A program made the translations under genes and the position numbers. The notes below the pieces were generated by a model. That model was not told the DNA's origin, did not search any database, and worked only from the letters and a program-made list of their open reading frames with translations. Below, piece after piece: positions 38,799 through 38,811 of a DNA stretch of 38,811 nt (within the stretch, counting starts at the first letter, position 1; the number at the start of each line of letters is the position of its first letter). The stretch is taken from the NCBI GenBank assembly GCA_900544065.1, contig UQTR01000009.1, positions 1 through 38,811 on the forward strand, read 5' to 3'. This stretch comes from an uncultured Collinsella sp. (GTDB lineage: Bacteria > Actinomycetota > Coriobacteriia > Coriobacteriales > Coriobacteriaceae).

Positions 38799-38811
38799 CC
38801 TAAGACATCTC

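Overview
The window looks like a contig from a gut actinobacterium of the class Coriobacteriia, most likely Collinsella or a close relative. This is inferred from the GC-rich sequence, the AccD-AccA fusion, FabK as enoyl reductase, the many mannose-family PTS and LevR/DeoR-type genes, and zinc-ribbon L24. No database search was possible. Both ends carry Illumina Nextera adapter sequence (7-39 and 38765-38798), so genomic sequence runs only from about 40 to 38764, and both terminal genes are cut by the contig edge rather than by biology.

Left part (40-8607). A truncated LevR-like AAA+ regulator is followed by the 3' half of an MTA/SAH nucleosidase gene butted against an internally deleted IS3-family transposase, then about 0.75 kb without genes. 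From 8607 down to 2819, on the minus strand, lies a ribosomal-protein operon: rplC-rplD-rplW-rplB-rpsS-rplV-rpsC-rplP-rpmC-rpsQ-rplN-rplX. It ends in a terminator, without rplE and the genes that normally follow.

Centre (about 8926-20490). This is an accessory block bracketed by direct copies of the 3' end of a histidine-phosphatase gene. A complete mannose-family PTS (EIIA, B, C, D), two Cys-type sulfatases without signal peptides, an anaerobic sulfatase-maturating radical SAM enzyme, a membrane-anchored helical-repeat protein and a TSUP (TauE/SafE) permease all read leftward. Two tandem DeoR-type regulators read rightward from a shared control region that holds six TTCGTT-type repeats spaced 9-10 bp apart. 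Beside them lies an in-frame deletion scar that appears to join the start of agaS (GalN-6-P/GlcN-6-P-type SIS isomerase) to the end of nagA (deacetylase). I infer a pathway in which a sulfated amino sugar, perhaps sulfo-GalNAc, enters by PTS, is desulfated in the cytosol by FGly sulfatases and the sulfate leaves through the TSUP permease.

Right part (20520-38764). A histidine phosphatase and a cation-diffusion-facilitator transporter precede a complete fatty-acid synthesis operon, fabH-acpP-fabK-fabD-fabG-fabF-accB-fabZ-accC-accDA. birA (biotin ligase, needed for AccB) is divergent from it across a region with two near-identical 18-bp sites. Next comes the str operon rpsL-rpsG-fusA-rpsJ, with a good promoter and terminator; S12 has Arg at the position of Lys88. 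Finally an ECF sigma/anti-sigma pair is flanked by 35-bp inverted repeats, and an adapter-truncated helix-hairpin-helix protein with an acidic tail closes the contig.
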